Positions 15,137 through 23,704 of a stretch of DNA of 34,982 nt are shown here, piece by piece; within the stretch, counting starts at the first letter, position 1, and the number at the start of each line of letters is the position of its first letter. The position numbers and the translations under genes were made by a program. The DNA is from Pseudomonadota bacterium (GTDB taxonomy: Bacteria; Pseudomonadota; Alphaproteobacteria; Rhizobiales; Xanthobacteraceae): contig JAEWJH010000056.1 of the NCBI GenBank assembly GCA_023386635.1, positions 1 through 34,982 of the forward strand, given 5' to 3'. Under the pieces are notes generated by a model. That model did no database searches, was not told where the DNA came from, and saw only the letters and a program-made list of their open reading frames with translations.

Positions 15137-15870
15137 CCTCGCTCCCGCAAACGCGCGGCAATGCGCGCCTCGGTCTGGTGATCGATCTCGACATCTGCGT
15201 CGGCTGTCATGCGTGTGCGGTGAATTGCAAGGAATGGAACACCGGCGGCGTCGCCGCGCCGCTGACGGACCTGAAGCCTTATGATGCCGATCCGGATGGC
15301 GTCTGGTTCAACCGCATCCACAGCTACGAAGTGAGCGGGGACGACGCGCGCACCGTGCATTTCCCGCGCTCCTGTCTGCATTGCGAGGAGCCGGCCTGTG
15401 TCACGGTGTGCCCGACGGGCGCGAGCTACAAGCGTGCCGAGGACGGCATCGTCCTCGTCAACGAAGATCTCTGTATCGGATGCAAGCTGTGCTCGTGGGC
15501 ATGTCCCTATGGCGCGCGCGAATACGATCTCGACGCCGGCGTGATGAAGAAATGCACGCTCTGCATCGACCGTATCTACAACGAGCATCTTGACGAAGCC
15601 GCGCGCGTGCCGGCCTGCGTCTCGACCTGCCCGACCTCTGCGCGGCATTTCGGCGATCTTGGCGACCCCGACTCGCAAGTCTCGCAGCTTGTGCGCGAGC
15701 GCGGGGGCTACGACCTGATGCCGGAGATGGGTTACAAGCCGACCAACAAATATCTGCCGCCGCGTCCGCGTCAGCGCGATGCCGCGTCGATCGGCGCCCC
15801 GGCGCTCGAGCCGGTGCCGCAGCAGACGGGCGGTCTGCTCGGCCTGATCGACCGTCTGCTGTCCGGTTGA
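15133..15870 (+). CDS. soeB: Four-cluster ferredoxin subunit of the molybdenum enzyme, SoeB-like
   Basis: A 245-aa electron-transfer subunit with four [4Fe-4S] motifs: CVGCHACAVNC, CLHCEEPACVTVCP, CIGCKLCSWACP, and CTLCIDRI paired with CVSTCP. This is the DmsB/PsrB/SoeB pattern carrying electrons from the molybdenum subunit to the membrane anchor. ATG overlaps the soeA stop (ATGA) with GGAGG upstream. No export signal, in keeping with a cytoplasmic complex. Confidence 0.85.
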   Translation: MTSLPQTRGNARLGLVIDLDICVGCHACAVNCKEWNTGGVAAPLTDLKPYDADPDGVWFNRIHSYEVSGDDARTVHFPRSCLHCEEPACVTVCPTGASYKRAEDGIVLVNEDLCIGCKLCSWACPYGAREYDLDAGVMKKCTLCIDRIYNEHLDEAARVPACVSTCPTSARHFGDLGDPDSQVSQLVRERGGYDLMPEMGYKPTNKYLPPRPRQRDAASIGAPALEPVPQQTGGLLGLIDRLLSG

Positions 15871-15877
15871 GCGCACC

Positions 15878-16831
15878 GTGCATCCCGCATCCTCCGTCAT
15901 CGTTTTCACGACACTGTCCGGCGCCGGTTACGGTCTGCTTGGCTGGCTCGGACTTTACGCGGCCGCCGGTCTGTTGCCGATGCAGCCGCTGTTCGGGATC
16001 GCGGCGATGCTGGTGGGGCTCGGCTCGGTGACGGTCGGGCTGTTGTCGTCCACGCTGCATCTCGGCCATCCGGAACGGGCGTGGCGCGCGCTGTCGCAAT
16101 GGCGCACGTCTTGGCTGTCGCGCGAAGGGATCGCCTCGATCGTCACTTACATTCCGGCGCTGCTGTTCGGTTTCGGCTGGGTGATCGGCGGCCCCTTGCG
16201 CGACTGGCTGATGCTGATCGGTCCGGTGCTGACACTGTGCGCGATCGTCACCGTAATCTGCACCGCCTATATCTATCGCTCGCTCAAGCCGATCCCGCGC
16301 TGGAGCAACGGCTGGGTGGTGCCGAATTATCTGTCACTGGCGGCGATGACCGGCGCAGTGCTGCTGGCCGGGTTGGCGCGCGCTTTCGCTATGCCGTTGC
16401 CGTGGATCGACATCATCGCTGGCGTAACGGTGATCGCCGCGCTCGCGCTCAAGCTCGCCTACTGGTGGGTGACTGACCGGGCAAAGCCCGTCAGCACGCC
16501 GGAAAGCGCGACCGGGCTTGGAGCCATCGGGACGGTACGCCTGTTCGAGGCGCCGCATACGTCGGAAAACTATCTGCTCAAGGAAATGGGCTATCGCATT
16601 GCCCGCAAGCATGCCGTGAAGCTGCGTGTCATCGCTGTGGTGCTGGCGTTCCTCGTGCCGCTTGCCTTGCTGGGGTCGGCCTGGAAATGGCCGATGCTGG
16701 CGCTGCCGTTCACGGTTTCTGCGCCGCTGATCGCGTTCGTGGGTGTGTTGACGGAACGCTGGCTTTTCTTCGCCGAAGCGCGCCATGTGGTGACACTGTA
16801 CTATGGCCGCCGGTTGGATCCGGCGGCCTGA
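15878..16831 (+). CDS. soeC: DmsC-type membrane anchor subunit, SoeC-like
   Basis: The 317-aa protein has about eight hydrophobic segments (near residues 8-30, 37-58, 88-104, 110-130, 150-170, 177-197, 250-268, 276-296) and the DmsC hallmark STLHLGHPERAWRALSQWRTSW at 58-79. DmsC-type anchors exchange electrons with quinone. GTG start 7 nt after soeB. It completes the three-gene complex; the DmsC rather than NrfD type of anchor fits SoeC. It ends 5 nt before the convergent fadJ-like gene, so no room is left for a conventional terminator. Confidence 0.82.
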   Translation: MHPASSVIVFTTLSGAGYGLLGWLGLYAAAGLLPMQPLFGIAAMLVGLGSVTVGLLSSTLHLGHPERAWRALSQWRTSWLSREGIASIVTYIPALLFGFGWVIGGPLRDWLMLIGPVLTLCAIVTVICTAYIYRSLKPIPRWSNGWVVPNYLSLAAMTGAVLLAGLARAFAMPLPWIDIIAGVTVIAALALKLAYWWVTDRAKPVSTPESATGLGAIGTVRLFEAPHTSENYLLKEMGYRIARKHAVKLRVIAVVLAFLVPLALLGSAWKWPMLALPFTVSAPLIAFVGVLTERWLFFAEARHVVTLYYGRRLDPAA

Positions 16832-16836
16832 CGTCC

Positions 16837-18975
16837 TCACTCGCTCAACGTGTCCCAACCCGTATCCGGCGTGAAGCGCGGCCCGTGCTTCTCCGCGAGC
16901 CGCGCCAGCGTGTCGCGCACATCGGCGATGCCGCGGGTACGCGCATAATGCAGTGGTCCGCCGCGGAACGGCGCGAAGCCGGTGGCGAAGATCATCGCGC
17001 CGTCGACGATCTCTTCATTCTCGACCACGCCTTCGCGCAGACAGGCGACACAGACATTGAGCATCGGCAGGATCATCCGGTCGGTGGCATCGGCGGGCGG
17101 TGACGCCGCCTGACCCTGCTTCTCCGCCTTGCCGTCGCTCCAGCGATAGAAACCCTGCCCGGTCTTCTTGCCGAGTTCGCCCCGGGCAACCTTGTCCTTC
17201 AGCCATTGCGGCGCCGGCGGCATGTCGTTGCCGAGACTGTTGCGCAGCATCTCCGCGACATGCAGGCAGATGTCGAGGCCGACCTGATCGGCCAGTTCGA
17301 TCGGACCCATCGGCATGCCGAAATCTTCCGCTGCCTTGTCGATGGATTCTTTGCCCACGCCCTCGTCGAGCATCACCATCGCTTCGAGCAGATACGGCGT
17401 CAGCGCGCGGTTGACGAGGAAGCCCGGCGCGCTCTTCACCGGCGCGGGCAGGCGGTCGATACGTCCGAGGAAAGCGCGCATGGCGGCGAGCACCTCCGGC
17501 GCGACACCGTCGTGGCTGACCACCTCGACAAGCTGCATCCGCGAGACCGGATTGAAGAAATGCACGCCGACGAGGCGGCCCGGCCGCTGCAAGCCTTCGC
17601 GCAACTGTTCGAGCGGGATACTCGACGTGTTGGTGGCGAGGATCGCGCCCGGTTTCATCTTCGGTTCGGTCGCGGCATAGACCTTGCGCTTGAGTTCCAG
17701 GGTCTCCGGCACCGCCTCGATGATCAGGTCTGCCGAGCGCACGCCTTCGCCGTGCAGATCCGGAATCAGCCGGTCCATGGCATCGCGCACCTTGCGCCGG
17801 TCGCCGCGACCGATCTTCTTGTAAAGATCGGCGGCGCGCTTGATCGCCGCACCGAGCGGCTCTGCCTTCATATCGGCGAGGCTCACGGTGAAGCCGTGCC
17901 ACGCGCACCAGGCGGCAATGTCGCCGCCCATGGCGCCAGCACCGATCACATGCACCCGCTGGCCCACCCATTTGCCGGAGGCGAGACTCTTTAGCGTGTT
18001 GCGGAGGAAGAACACGCGCACGAGGTTTTGCGCGGTGTCGCCGATCAGAAGTCGTGCGAAGGACGGAATCTCGGCACGGCGCATCGCCGCATTGTCGCCG
18101 CCGTTGCGCTCCCACAGATCGATCATCGCATAGGGCGCGGGATAGAAGCGCTTCGGGGCCTGTTTCGCGGTCTCGCTGCGCATGCGCCGGGCGATGAGAG
18201 GCCGCGCCAGGCTCGCATTCATCGCACGGACGAGGAAGCCGGGCGGCTTGATTCGCAATTCGCCGCTGACGGCACCGCGCACAGCCGCTCGGACATGCCG
18301 CTCCGGAACCACGGCATCGACGAGGCCGAGCGATTTTGCCGTGCGGGCGCGCTCGGTCTTGCCCGTCAGCATCATGTTCATGGCCTGGAGCGGATTGACC
18401 AGATGCGCGAGGCGCCCGGTGCCGCCGAAGCCCGGGTGCAGGCCGAGCAGCACCTCGGGGAACCCGAAGCTGGCGTCTTCCACCGCGATGCGCCGGTCGC
18501 AGGCCAGAGCGAGCTCAAGCCCGCCACCGAGGCAAAATCCGTGAATCACGGCGATGGTCTTGACCGGCAGCGCGTCGAGCTTGTCGAACACCGCCTGACC
18601 CTGCGCGATGGCTCGTTCGATCGTCGCCATATCGGCGACGCCGCGGAATTCGGCGATGTCGGCGCCGGCGATGAAGCCGGATTTTTTCGCCGAGCGGATC
18701 ACCAGAGCGCGCGGGCGTTCGTTCTCGATGACGGTGAGCGCCGCGTCGAGTTCGGTCAGCACGTCGCGCGAGAGGACGTTGGTGCTGCTGCCCTGCTTGT
18801 CGAACAGCAGCCACGCCACGCCATCTTCATCCCGGCGCATACGCCAGTTCGCCCAGCTGTGGTCGTCCAAAGTGGCGTCATCGCCGTGGCCGCTGCCGAA
18901 CGGGCCAAGCTCGCGGTCGCGTGGACCAAGAACCTTGAGCACCGGCTGTCGCGTATGGGTCATGCTGTTGTCCAT
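16837..18975 (-). CDS. fadJ: Fatty-acid oxidation complex alpha subunit: enoyl-CoA hydratase / 3-hydroxyacyl-CoA dehydrogenase
   Basis: This 712-aa bifunctional enzyme begins with a crotonase domain (FIAGADIAEF; HGFCLGGGLELALACD with E154; FPEVLLGLHPGFGG with E174 as the second catalytic glutamate) and continues with an NAD-binding 3-hydroxyacyl-CoA dehydrogenase (VIGAGAMGG at 343-351, HFFNPVSRMQLVEVV, a C-terminal helical half). It does steps two and three of beta-oxidation. The ATG at 18975 overlaps the thiolase stop (TGATG). Last gene of the fadE-fadI-fadJ operon. FadB and FadJ cannot be told apart with certainty here; fadJ is a label of convenience. Confidence 0.9.
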   Translation of the reverse strand: MDNSMTHTRQPVLKVLGPRDRELGPFGSGHGDDATLDDHSWANWRMRRDEDGVAWLLFDKQGSSTNVLSRDVLTELDAALTVIENERPRALVIRSAKKSGFIAGADIAEFRGVADMATIERAIAQGQAVFDKLDALPVKTIAVIHGFCLGGGLELALACDRRIAVEDASFGFPEVLLGLHPGFGGTGRLAHLVNPLQAMNMMLTGKTERARTAKSLGLVDAVVPERHVRAAVRGAVSGELRIKPPGFLVRAMNASLARPLIARRMRSETAKQAPKRFYPAPYAMIDLWERNGGDNAAMRRAEIPSFARLLIGDTAQNLVRVFFLRNTLKSLASGKWVGQRVHVIGAGAMGGDIAAWCAWHGFTVSLADMKAEPLGAAIKRAADLYKKIGRGDRRKVRDAMDRLIPDLHGEGVRSADLIIEAVPETLELKRKVYAATEPKMKPGAILATNTSSIPLEQLREGLQRPGRLVGVHFFNPVSRMQLVEVVSHDGVAPEVLAAMRAFLGRIDRLPAPVKSAPGFLVNRALTPYLLEAMVMLDEGVGKESIDKAAEDFGMPMGPIELADQVGLDICLHVAEMLRNSLGNDMPPAPQWLKDKVARGELGKKTGQGFYRWSDGKAEKQGQAASPPADATDRMILPMLNVCVACLREGVVENEEIVDGAMIFATGFAPFRGGPLHYARTRGIADVRDTLARLAEKHGPRFTPDTGWDTLSE

Positions 18976-20261
18976 CACACCGTCTCCAGCAGCATGGCGC
19001 CGCCCTGGCCGCCGCCAACGCACTGGCTGGCAATGCCGCGCTTGAGGCCGCGCTGGCGCATTGCGTTGATGAGATGCAGCACGATGCGGTTGCCGCTTGC
19101 GCCGACCGGATGGCCTATTCCGATCGCGCCGCCATCGACATTGAGCCGGTCGCGCGGAATGCTGCCGGCGGGGCCTGGGAGGCCCAGCACCTCGCGGCTG
19201 AACGTATCGTCCTCCCACGCAGCGAGGCAGCCGAGCACCTGCGCGGCGAAGGCTTCGTTGATTTCCCACAGATCGATGCCGGAGACATCGAGCCCGTGGC
19301 GCTGCATCAGCACCATCGAGCAGATCGCCGGGCCGAGCCCCATCACCGCGGGATCGAGCGCCGACCACTCGCAGTCGACGATGACCGCCTTCGGCGTCAG
19401 GTTATGTTCACGCACGGCATCTTCGGAAGCGACGATGACCCAGGACGCGCCGTCCGTGATCTGCGAGCTGTTGCCCGGCGTCACCTTGCCCCATGGGCGC
19501 TCGAACGCCGGCTTCAGCTTGGCAAGCTGATCGGCGGTGCTGTCCGGCCGCACGCCGTCGTCGTGGTCGTAGACCGTGCCGTCCGGCGCGAACATCGGCG
19601 CGACTTCATCTGCGAACGAGCCGTCCTTCTGCGCGCGCGCGAGCCGGTTCTGGCTCTCGGCGGCATATTCGTCGGCGTCGCGGCGGGAAATTTTGAACAG
19701 ATGCGCCACCAGCTCGGCGGTCTGGCCCATGTTCAGGTCGGTGATCGGATCGGTGAGGCCGCGCTCGAGGCCGATGATCGGCTTGAAGAAACCGGGGCGC
19801 AGGCCGAGCAGCGTCTGCAATTTCCCGCCGGTCGAGCGCGCGCCGTTGAGCCGCGCGAACCAGTTGACGGCGCTGCGGCTGAACACCAGCGGCGAATGGC
19901 TGAGCGCATCGGTGCCGCCCGCCAGCACCAGGTTCGATTTGCCCTCGCGGATCGCACGGAATGCCTGATCGATCGACAGCATGCCGGAGCCGCAGTTGAT
20001 CTGCACCGTATAGGCCGGCATCTGATCGCCCATGCCGAGCCGCAGCGCGGCGACGCGGGCGGGGTTCATCTCCTCGGCGATGACGCTGACGCAGCCGAGG
20101 ATCACCTCGTCGAACGCATCGGGCGCGAACGGCTGCCGCATCAGCAGCGGCCGCCCGCATTGCACGGCGAGATCGACCGGCGTGAACGGGCCGGGCTTGC
20201 CGCGTGCCTTGATGAACGGCGTCCGCGCGCCGTCGACGATATAGACCGGCCGGTGGCTCAT
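18975..20261 (-). CDS. fadI: Acetyl-CoA C-acyltransferase (3-ketoacyl-CoA thiolase)
   Basis: A 428-aa thiolase with nucleophile C90 (QINCGSGM), the NEAFA motif, the histidine of GGAIGIGHPVGASG and the second catalytic cysteine in CVGGGQGGAML. It cleaves 3-ketoacyl-CoA with CoA, the last step of beta-oxidation. The length (above the 390 of FadA) fits the FadI type. It overlaps fadE by 4 nt and fadJ by 1 nt, so the three proteins are translated in sequence. Confidence 0.9.
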   Translation of the reverse strand: MSHRPVYIVDGARTPFIKARGKPGPFTPVDLAVQCGRPLLMRQPFAPDAFDEVILGCVSVIAEEMNPARVAALRLGMGDQMPAYTVQINCGSGMLSIDQAFRAIREGKSNLVLAGGTDALSHSPLVFSRSAVNWFARLNGARSTGGKLQTLLGLRPGFFKPIIGLERGLTDPITDLNMGQTAELVAHLFKISRRDADEYAAESQNRLARAQKDGSFADEVAPMFAPDGTVYDHDDGVRPDSTADQLAKLKPAFERPWGKVTPGNSSQITDGASWVIVASEDAVREHNLTPKAVIVDCEWSALDPAVMGLGPAICSMVLMQRHGLDVSGIDLWEINEAFAAQVLGCLAAWEDDTFSREVLGLPGPAGSIPRDRLNVDGGAIGIGHPVGASGNRIVLHLINAMRQRGLKRGIASQCVGGGQGGAMLLETV

Positions 20262-22684
20262 TGTGCCGCGTCCTTTGGCGTCACGTCCGGTTGTGCTGTC
20301 GCTGACGATGACACGCCTCCCTGGTTGCGGGTGCCGCGCCCCACGAGATCTTCCGGCGCGAAGTCGTCGACCGCGATCACGGCCGCGACCGCTTTCGCGG
20401 CTGTGCGGAGCGCATCGGCGTCGGCTGCCGAGATGGTGCCTTGCCGCTGCGCCTGACCGATGTCGCGCGTGTGCGCCGCCCGCATCCTATCGCGGATCGG
20501 CTGGACTTTCGCCACCAAAGCGAAGGCATCGCGCAGCAGCGCAACGCCGTCGTTGTCGGCGGGCTCGCCGCGATGCCGGTAGAGCCCGGTCAGCAGCCGG
20601 TCGCGCGTCGCGCTCGGCTCGGTGAGGATGGCGGCGCAGTCCTGCGTCACGCGATCGCTCGGGCCGCGGCGGCGCGGACCGAACGGCAGGATCATCGGCC
20701 GCAGCAGCCACGCCACTGGGCGGCTCGGGAAGTTGGCGAGGAGTTCGTCGAACCGCACCTCGATGGTGGCGAAGCTCGATTCCAGGCAGAAGGTCAGCAG
20801 CGGCAGGTCGGCGGCCAGCCGGCCTTCGTCGTTCCAGCGTTTCAGCGCGGCGCTCGACAGATACAATTCGGAGAGGATGTCGCCGAAACGCGCCGACACC
20901 ATCTCCTGCCGCTTCAATCCGCCGCCGAGACTGAGCAGCGCGAAATCGACGGCAAGCGCGAAGGCCGACGCATAGCGGCCGAGCTGGCGATAGAAGCGCG
21001 TCGCCGCGCCGGCATCGGGCGCCGGTGAAAAGAGGCCGCCGGTCCAGGCGCGGCCGATGGCACGGCCGGCATTGGCGAGGCTGTGGCCGACATGAGCCCA
21101 GAACGCCTTGTCGAAGGCATCGAGCCCGCGTGCACGATCCTCGTCCTGCAGCGCCAGCATTTCTTTCAGAAGATAAGGGTGGCTGCGGATCGCGCCCTGG
21201 CCGAACTGGATCAGGCTGCGGGTGACGATGTTGGCGCCCTCTACGGTGATGCCGATCGGCACCGCGCGATAGAGGCTGCCGAGATAGTTGAGTGGGCCTT
21301 CGATGATGCCCTTGCCGCCGTGTACATCCATGGCGTCGTTGACGCTGACACGCATGCGGTCGGTGGCCTGCGATTTCATCACCGCGGTGACGACGGCGGG
21401 ATGATGGCCGTCATCGATCGATGCGCAGGTCATGCGTCGCGCCGCGTCGAGCAGATAGGCGGCCGCCGCCATGCGGCCCAGCCGCTCCTGGATCGCCTCG
21501 AACTTGGCGATCGGCACATGGAATTGTTCGCGGATGCGCGCATAAGCGCCGGTGACGTCGGCGGTGAATGCCGTGCCGGCGGCGGAGAGCGACGGCAGCG
21601 AAATGCCGCGCCCGGCCGCCAGCGCGCTCATCAGCATCTTCCAGCCCTTGCCGCATTGCTCGCGGCCGCCGATCACATGGTCGAGCGGGATGAACACGTC
21701 CCGGCCCCAGTTCGGGCCGTTCTGGAAAAATTGCATCGCCGGCAGATGCCGCCGTCCGATCTCGATGCCGGGCAGGTTGGTCGGCACCAGCGCGAGCGTG
21801 ATGCCGATCTCATCCTGATTGCCGATCAGGTGATCGGGGTCGGACAGCTTGAACGCGAGGCCGAGCACCGTCGCGATCGGGCCGAGCGTGATGTAGCGCT
21901 TGTGCCAGTTGAGACGGATGCCAAGCACCTCTTCGCCCTTGAAGATGCCGCGGCAGACCACGCCGGTGTCGGTCATCGACGCGGCGTCGGAGCCGGCTTC
22001 GGGACTTGTCAAACCGAAGCAGGGGATTTCCTCGCCGCGCGCCAGTCGCGGCAGCCAGTAGTCGCGCTGCGCCTGCGTACCGAACTGCAGCAGCAGTTCG
22101 CCGGGCCCGAGCGAGTTCGGCACCATCGCCGTCACCGCCGTGGTGAGCGAGCGCGACGACAGTTTGCGGATCACTTCCGAATGCGCATAGGCGGAAAAGC
22201 CCAGTCCGCCATATTGCTTCGGGATGATCATGGCAAAGAAGCGATGGGCTTTCAGGAAATCCCATACCTGCGGCGGCAGGTCATGCCATTCCCAGTTGAT
22301 GCGCCAGTCGTCGGTCATGGCGCAGAGCTGTTCGACCGGACCGTCGAGGAAGGCTTTCTCCTCGTCGGACAGGCGCGCCGGCGCGAAGGCGAGGAGCTTC
22401 CGCCAGTCCGGATTGCCGGTGAACAGATCGGCATCCCACCACACGTCGCCGGCCTCGATCGCCTCGCGCTCGGTCTCCGACAGGCTCGGCAGCGCGTGGC
22501 GCGCCAGTCCGAAAATCGGCTTGGTCAGAAAGTCGCGCCGGAACGAGGATGATCGCGGTGAATTGGGTTGACGCGGCTGCGGTTGCGGAGGCTCCGGCTG
22601 CAAGTACTCTGTTTGCAGGGACTCCGACGGCAGCGACTCCGACGGCAGCGACTTGGGTTGCAAAGGCGTGAGCTGAGAAGACAT
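20258..22684 (-). CDS. fadE: Acyl-CoA dehydrogenase, FadE type, with repeat-rich N-terminus
   Basis: The 808-aa product has the length of E. coli FadE and its landmarks: WWDADLFTGNPDWRKL, IIPKQYGGLGFSAYAHSEVI, CFGLTSPEAGSDA, VHGGKGIIEGP, and a C-terminal DUF1974-like helical region. It performs the first, FAD-dependent step of beta-oxidation. The ATG at 22684 is preferred to an in-frame GTG at 22741. Residues 2-45 or so are a low-complexity Pro/Ser/Gln/Glu stretch (PKSLPSESLPSESLQTEYLQ and more) absent from ordinary FadE and encoded by a DNA tandem repeat. First gene of the fad operon. Confidence 0.88.
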   Translation of the reverse strand: MSSQLTPLQPKSLPSESLPSESLQTEYLQPEPPQPQPRQPNSPRSSSFRRDFLTKPIFGLARHALPSLSETEREAIEAGDVWWDADLFTGNPDWRKLLAFAPARLSDEEKAFLDGPVEQLCAMTDDWRINWEWHDLPPQVWDFLKAHRFFAMIIPKQYGGLGFSAYAHSEVIRKLSSRSLTTAVTAMVPNSLGPGELLLQFGTQAQRDYWLPRLARGEEIPCFGLTSPEAGSDAASMTDTGVVCRGIFKGEEVLGIRLNWHKRYITLGPIATVLGLAFKLSDPDHLIGNQDEIGITLALVPTNLPGIEIGRRHLPAMQFFQNGPNWGRDVFIPLDHVIGGREQCGKGWKMLMSALAAGRGISLPSLSAAGTAFTADVTGAYARIREQFHVPIAKFEAIQERLGRMAAAAYLLDAARRMTCASIDDGHHPAVVTAVMKSQATDRMRVSVNDAMDVHGGKGIIEGPLNYLGSLYRAVPIGITVEGANIVTRSLIQFGQGAIRSHPYLLKEMLALQDEDRARGLDAFDKAFWAHVGHSLANAGRAIGRAWTGGLFSPAPDAGAATRFYRQLGRYASAFALAVDFALLSLGGGLKRQEMVSARFGDILSELYLSSAALKRWNDEGRLAADLPLLTFCLESSFATIEVRFDELLANFPSRPVAWLLRPMILPFGPRRRGPSDRVTQDCAAILTEPSATRDRLLTGLYRHRGEPADNDGVALLRDAFALVAKVQPIRDRMRAAHTRDIGQAQRQGTISAADADALRTAAKAVAAVIAVDDFAPEDLVGRGTRNQGGVSSSATAQPDVTPKDAAQ
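22621..22650. repeat. Tandem 15-bp repeat inside fadE
   Basis: GACTCCGACGGCAGC occurs twice in perfect tandem (22621-22635, 22636-22650) and a third, diverged copy starts at 22651 (GACTTGGGT). On the coding strand each unit encodes a five-residue LPSES-type block. In-frame units mean copy number can change without breaking the gene. Confidence 0.9.
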
Positions 22685-22760
22685 GGTTGCCGGAATCCCT
22701 GGAGCTACCAACAAACCGTAGCGGCGGATATGGTTCCTCACGACAGTGTCGCCGGCAAAT

Positions 22761-22783
22761 ATTGATTCCGTATTGATATTGAT
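22761..22783. promoter_or_regulatory. Three ATTGAT repeats upstream of fadE and the YiiX-like gene
   Basis: ATTGAT at 22761, 22772 and 22778 lies in the AT-richer divergent gap between the fadE start and the YiiX-like gene. It may be promoter or operator DNA for either gene; no known box is recognised. Confidence 0.25.
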
Positions 22784-22806
22784 CCGGTAATCGAGGGGTG
22801 GCCGGC

Positions 22807-23604
22807 GTGTTTAATCATATGAAAGCTTACATCAGCGGGGCCATCCTGCGCTATCTGGCCAAGCCGACAGCGCGCTATGCCCCGTTTTTCGCCCCGGAGC
22901 CGCATATCCTGCGGGAGGCGCTGCAGCCGGGCGATATCCTGCTGGTGGAAGGCAACACGCGACTCAGCGCGATTATAAAATTCCTCACCCAGTCCACCTG
23001 GTCGCATGCGGCGCTTTATGTCGGCGACCGAAGGCCGCAGGGGCGCTCTTCCAACGACGATCTGGTTCTGCTGGAGGCGGACGCCGATATCGGCGTCACG
23101 CTGGTGCCGATCGCCAAATACGCGCATTTCAACCTGCGCATCTGCAGGCCGGTCGGCATTCCGCTGGAGCAGCGCTATGCGGTGATCGACTATGCGCTGG
23201 ATCGGATCGGCCGTGCCTATGATTCGCAGCAAATCGTCGATCTGGCGCGCTATCTGTTTCCCTATCCGCCGGTGCCGGTCTGGTTTCGCCGCCGGATGCT
23301 GGCGATCGGGGCCGGCGACCCGACCAAGGCCATCTGTTCGGCGCTGATCGCGGAAGCGTTCGCGTCGATTCGCTATCCGATCCTGCCGGAGCGGCTCAAC
23401 TACAAGGGGCGCGTCATCGGCGTCGCCCCGTTCGTCGAGCGCGAAATTTTGCATATCCGCAAGAGCGGACTCTACACGCCGCGCGATTTCGATGTGTCGC
23501 CGTATTTCCAGATCGTCAAGCCCGGACTGGATGACGCTTTCGACTTCACGACGCTGCGATGGGCGCCGGCCGATCAAACCTCCGCGCTGCCGCTTTCGCC
23601 GTAG
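22807..23604 (+). CDS. YiiX/YebB-like permuted NlpC/P60 cysteine hydrolase
   Basis: The 265-aa protein has the circularly permuted papain-like layout of the YiiX/YebB (DUF830) family: LQPGDILLVEGNTRLSAIIK, then TWSHAALYVG (H67), LLEADADIG (E90) and a late cysteine in AICSALIAEAF (C177). Relatives act on amide or thioester bonds of lipids or peptidoglycan; the substrate here is unknown. GTG 22807 is chosen over GTG 22798 because GAGGGG (22793-22798) then sits 8 nt upstream; ATG 22819 is a third option. No signal peptide is evident. It is transcribed away from fadE. Confidence 0.75.
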   Translation: MFNHMKAYISGAILRYLAKPTARYAPFFAPEPHILREALQPGDILLVEGNTRLSAIIKFLTQSTWSHAALYVGDRRPQGRSSNDDLVLLEADADIGVTLVPIAKYAHFNLRICRPVGIPLEQRYAVIDYALDRIGRAYDSQQIVDLARYLFPYPPVPVWFRRRMLAIGAGDPTKAICSALIAEAFASIRYPILPERLNYKGRVIGVAPFVEREILHIRKSGLYTPRDFDVSPYFQIVKPGLDDAFDFTTLRWAPADQTSALPLSP

Positions 23605-23704
23605 CCGGATCGACGCTTCGCGCAGGGCGAATCGATCTCGCCGAAAGTCGTTGATGGCGTTATGTGCGCGACATCCTAGAATGGCTCGTTCAGGAGATGT
23701 GACG

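Noticed and set aside
22684..22741. Longer FadE start at the GTG at 22741.
   Set aside because: It adds 19 residues without family match or a good ribosome site and eats into the divergent promoter region.
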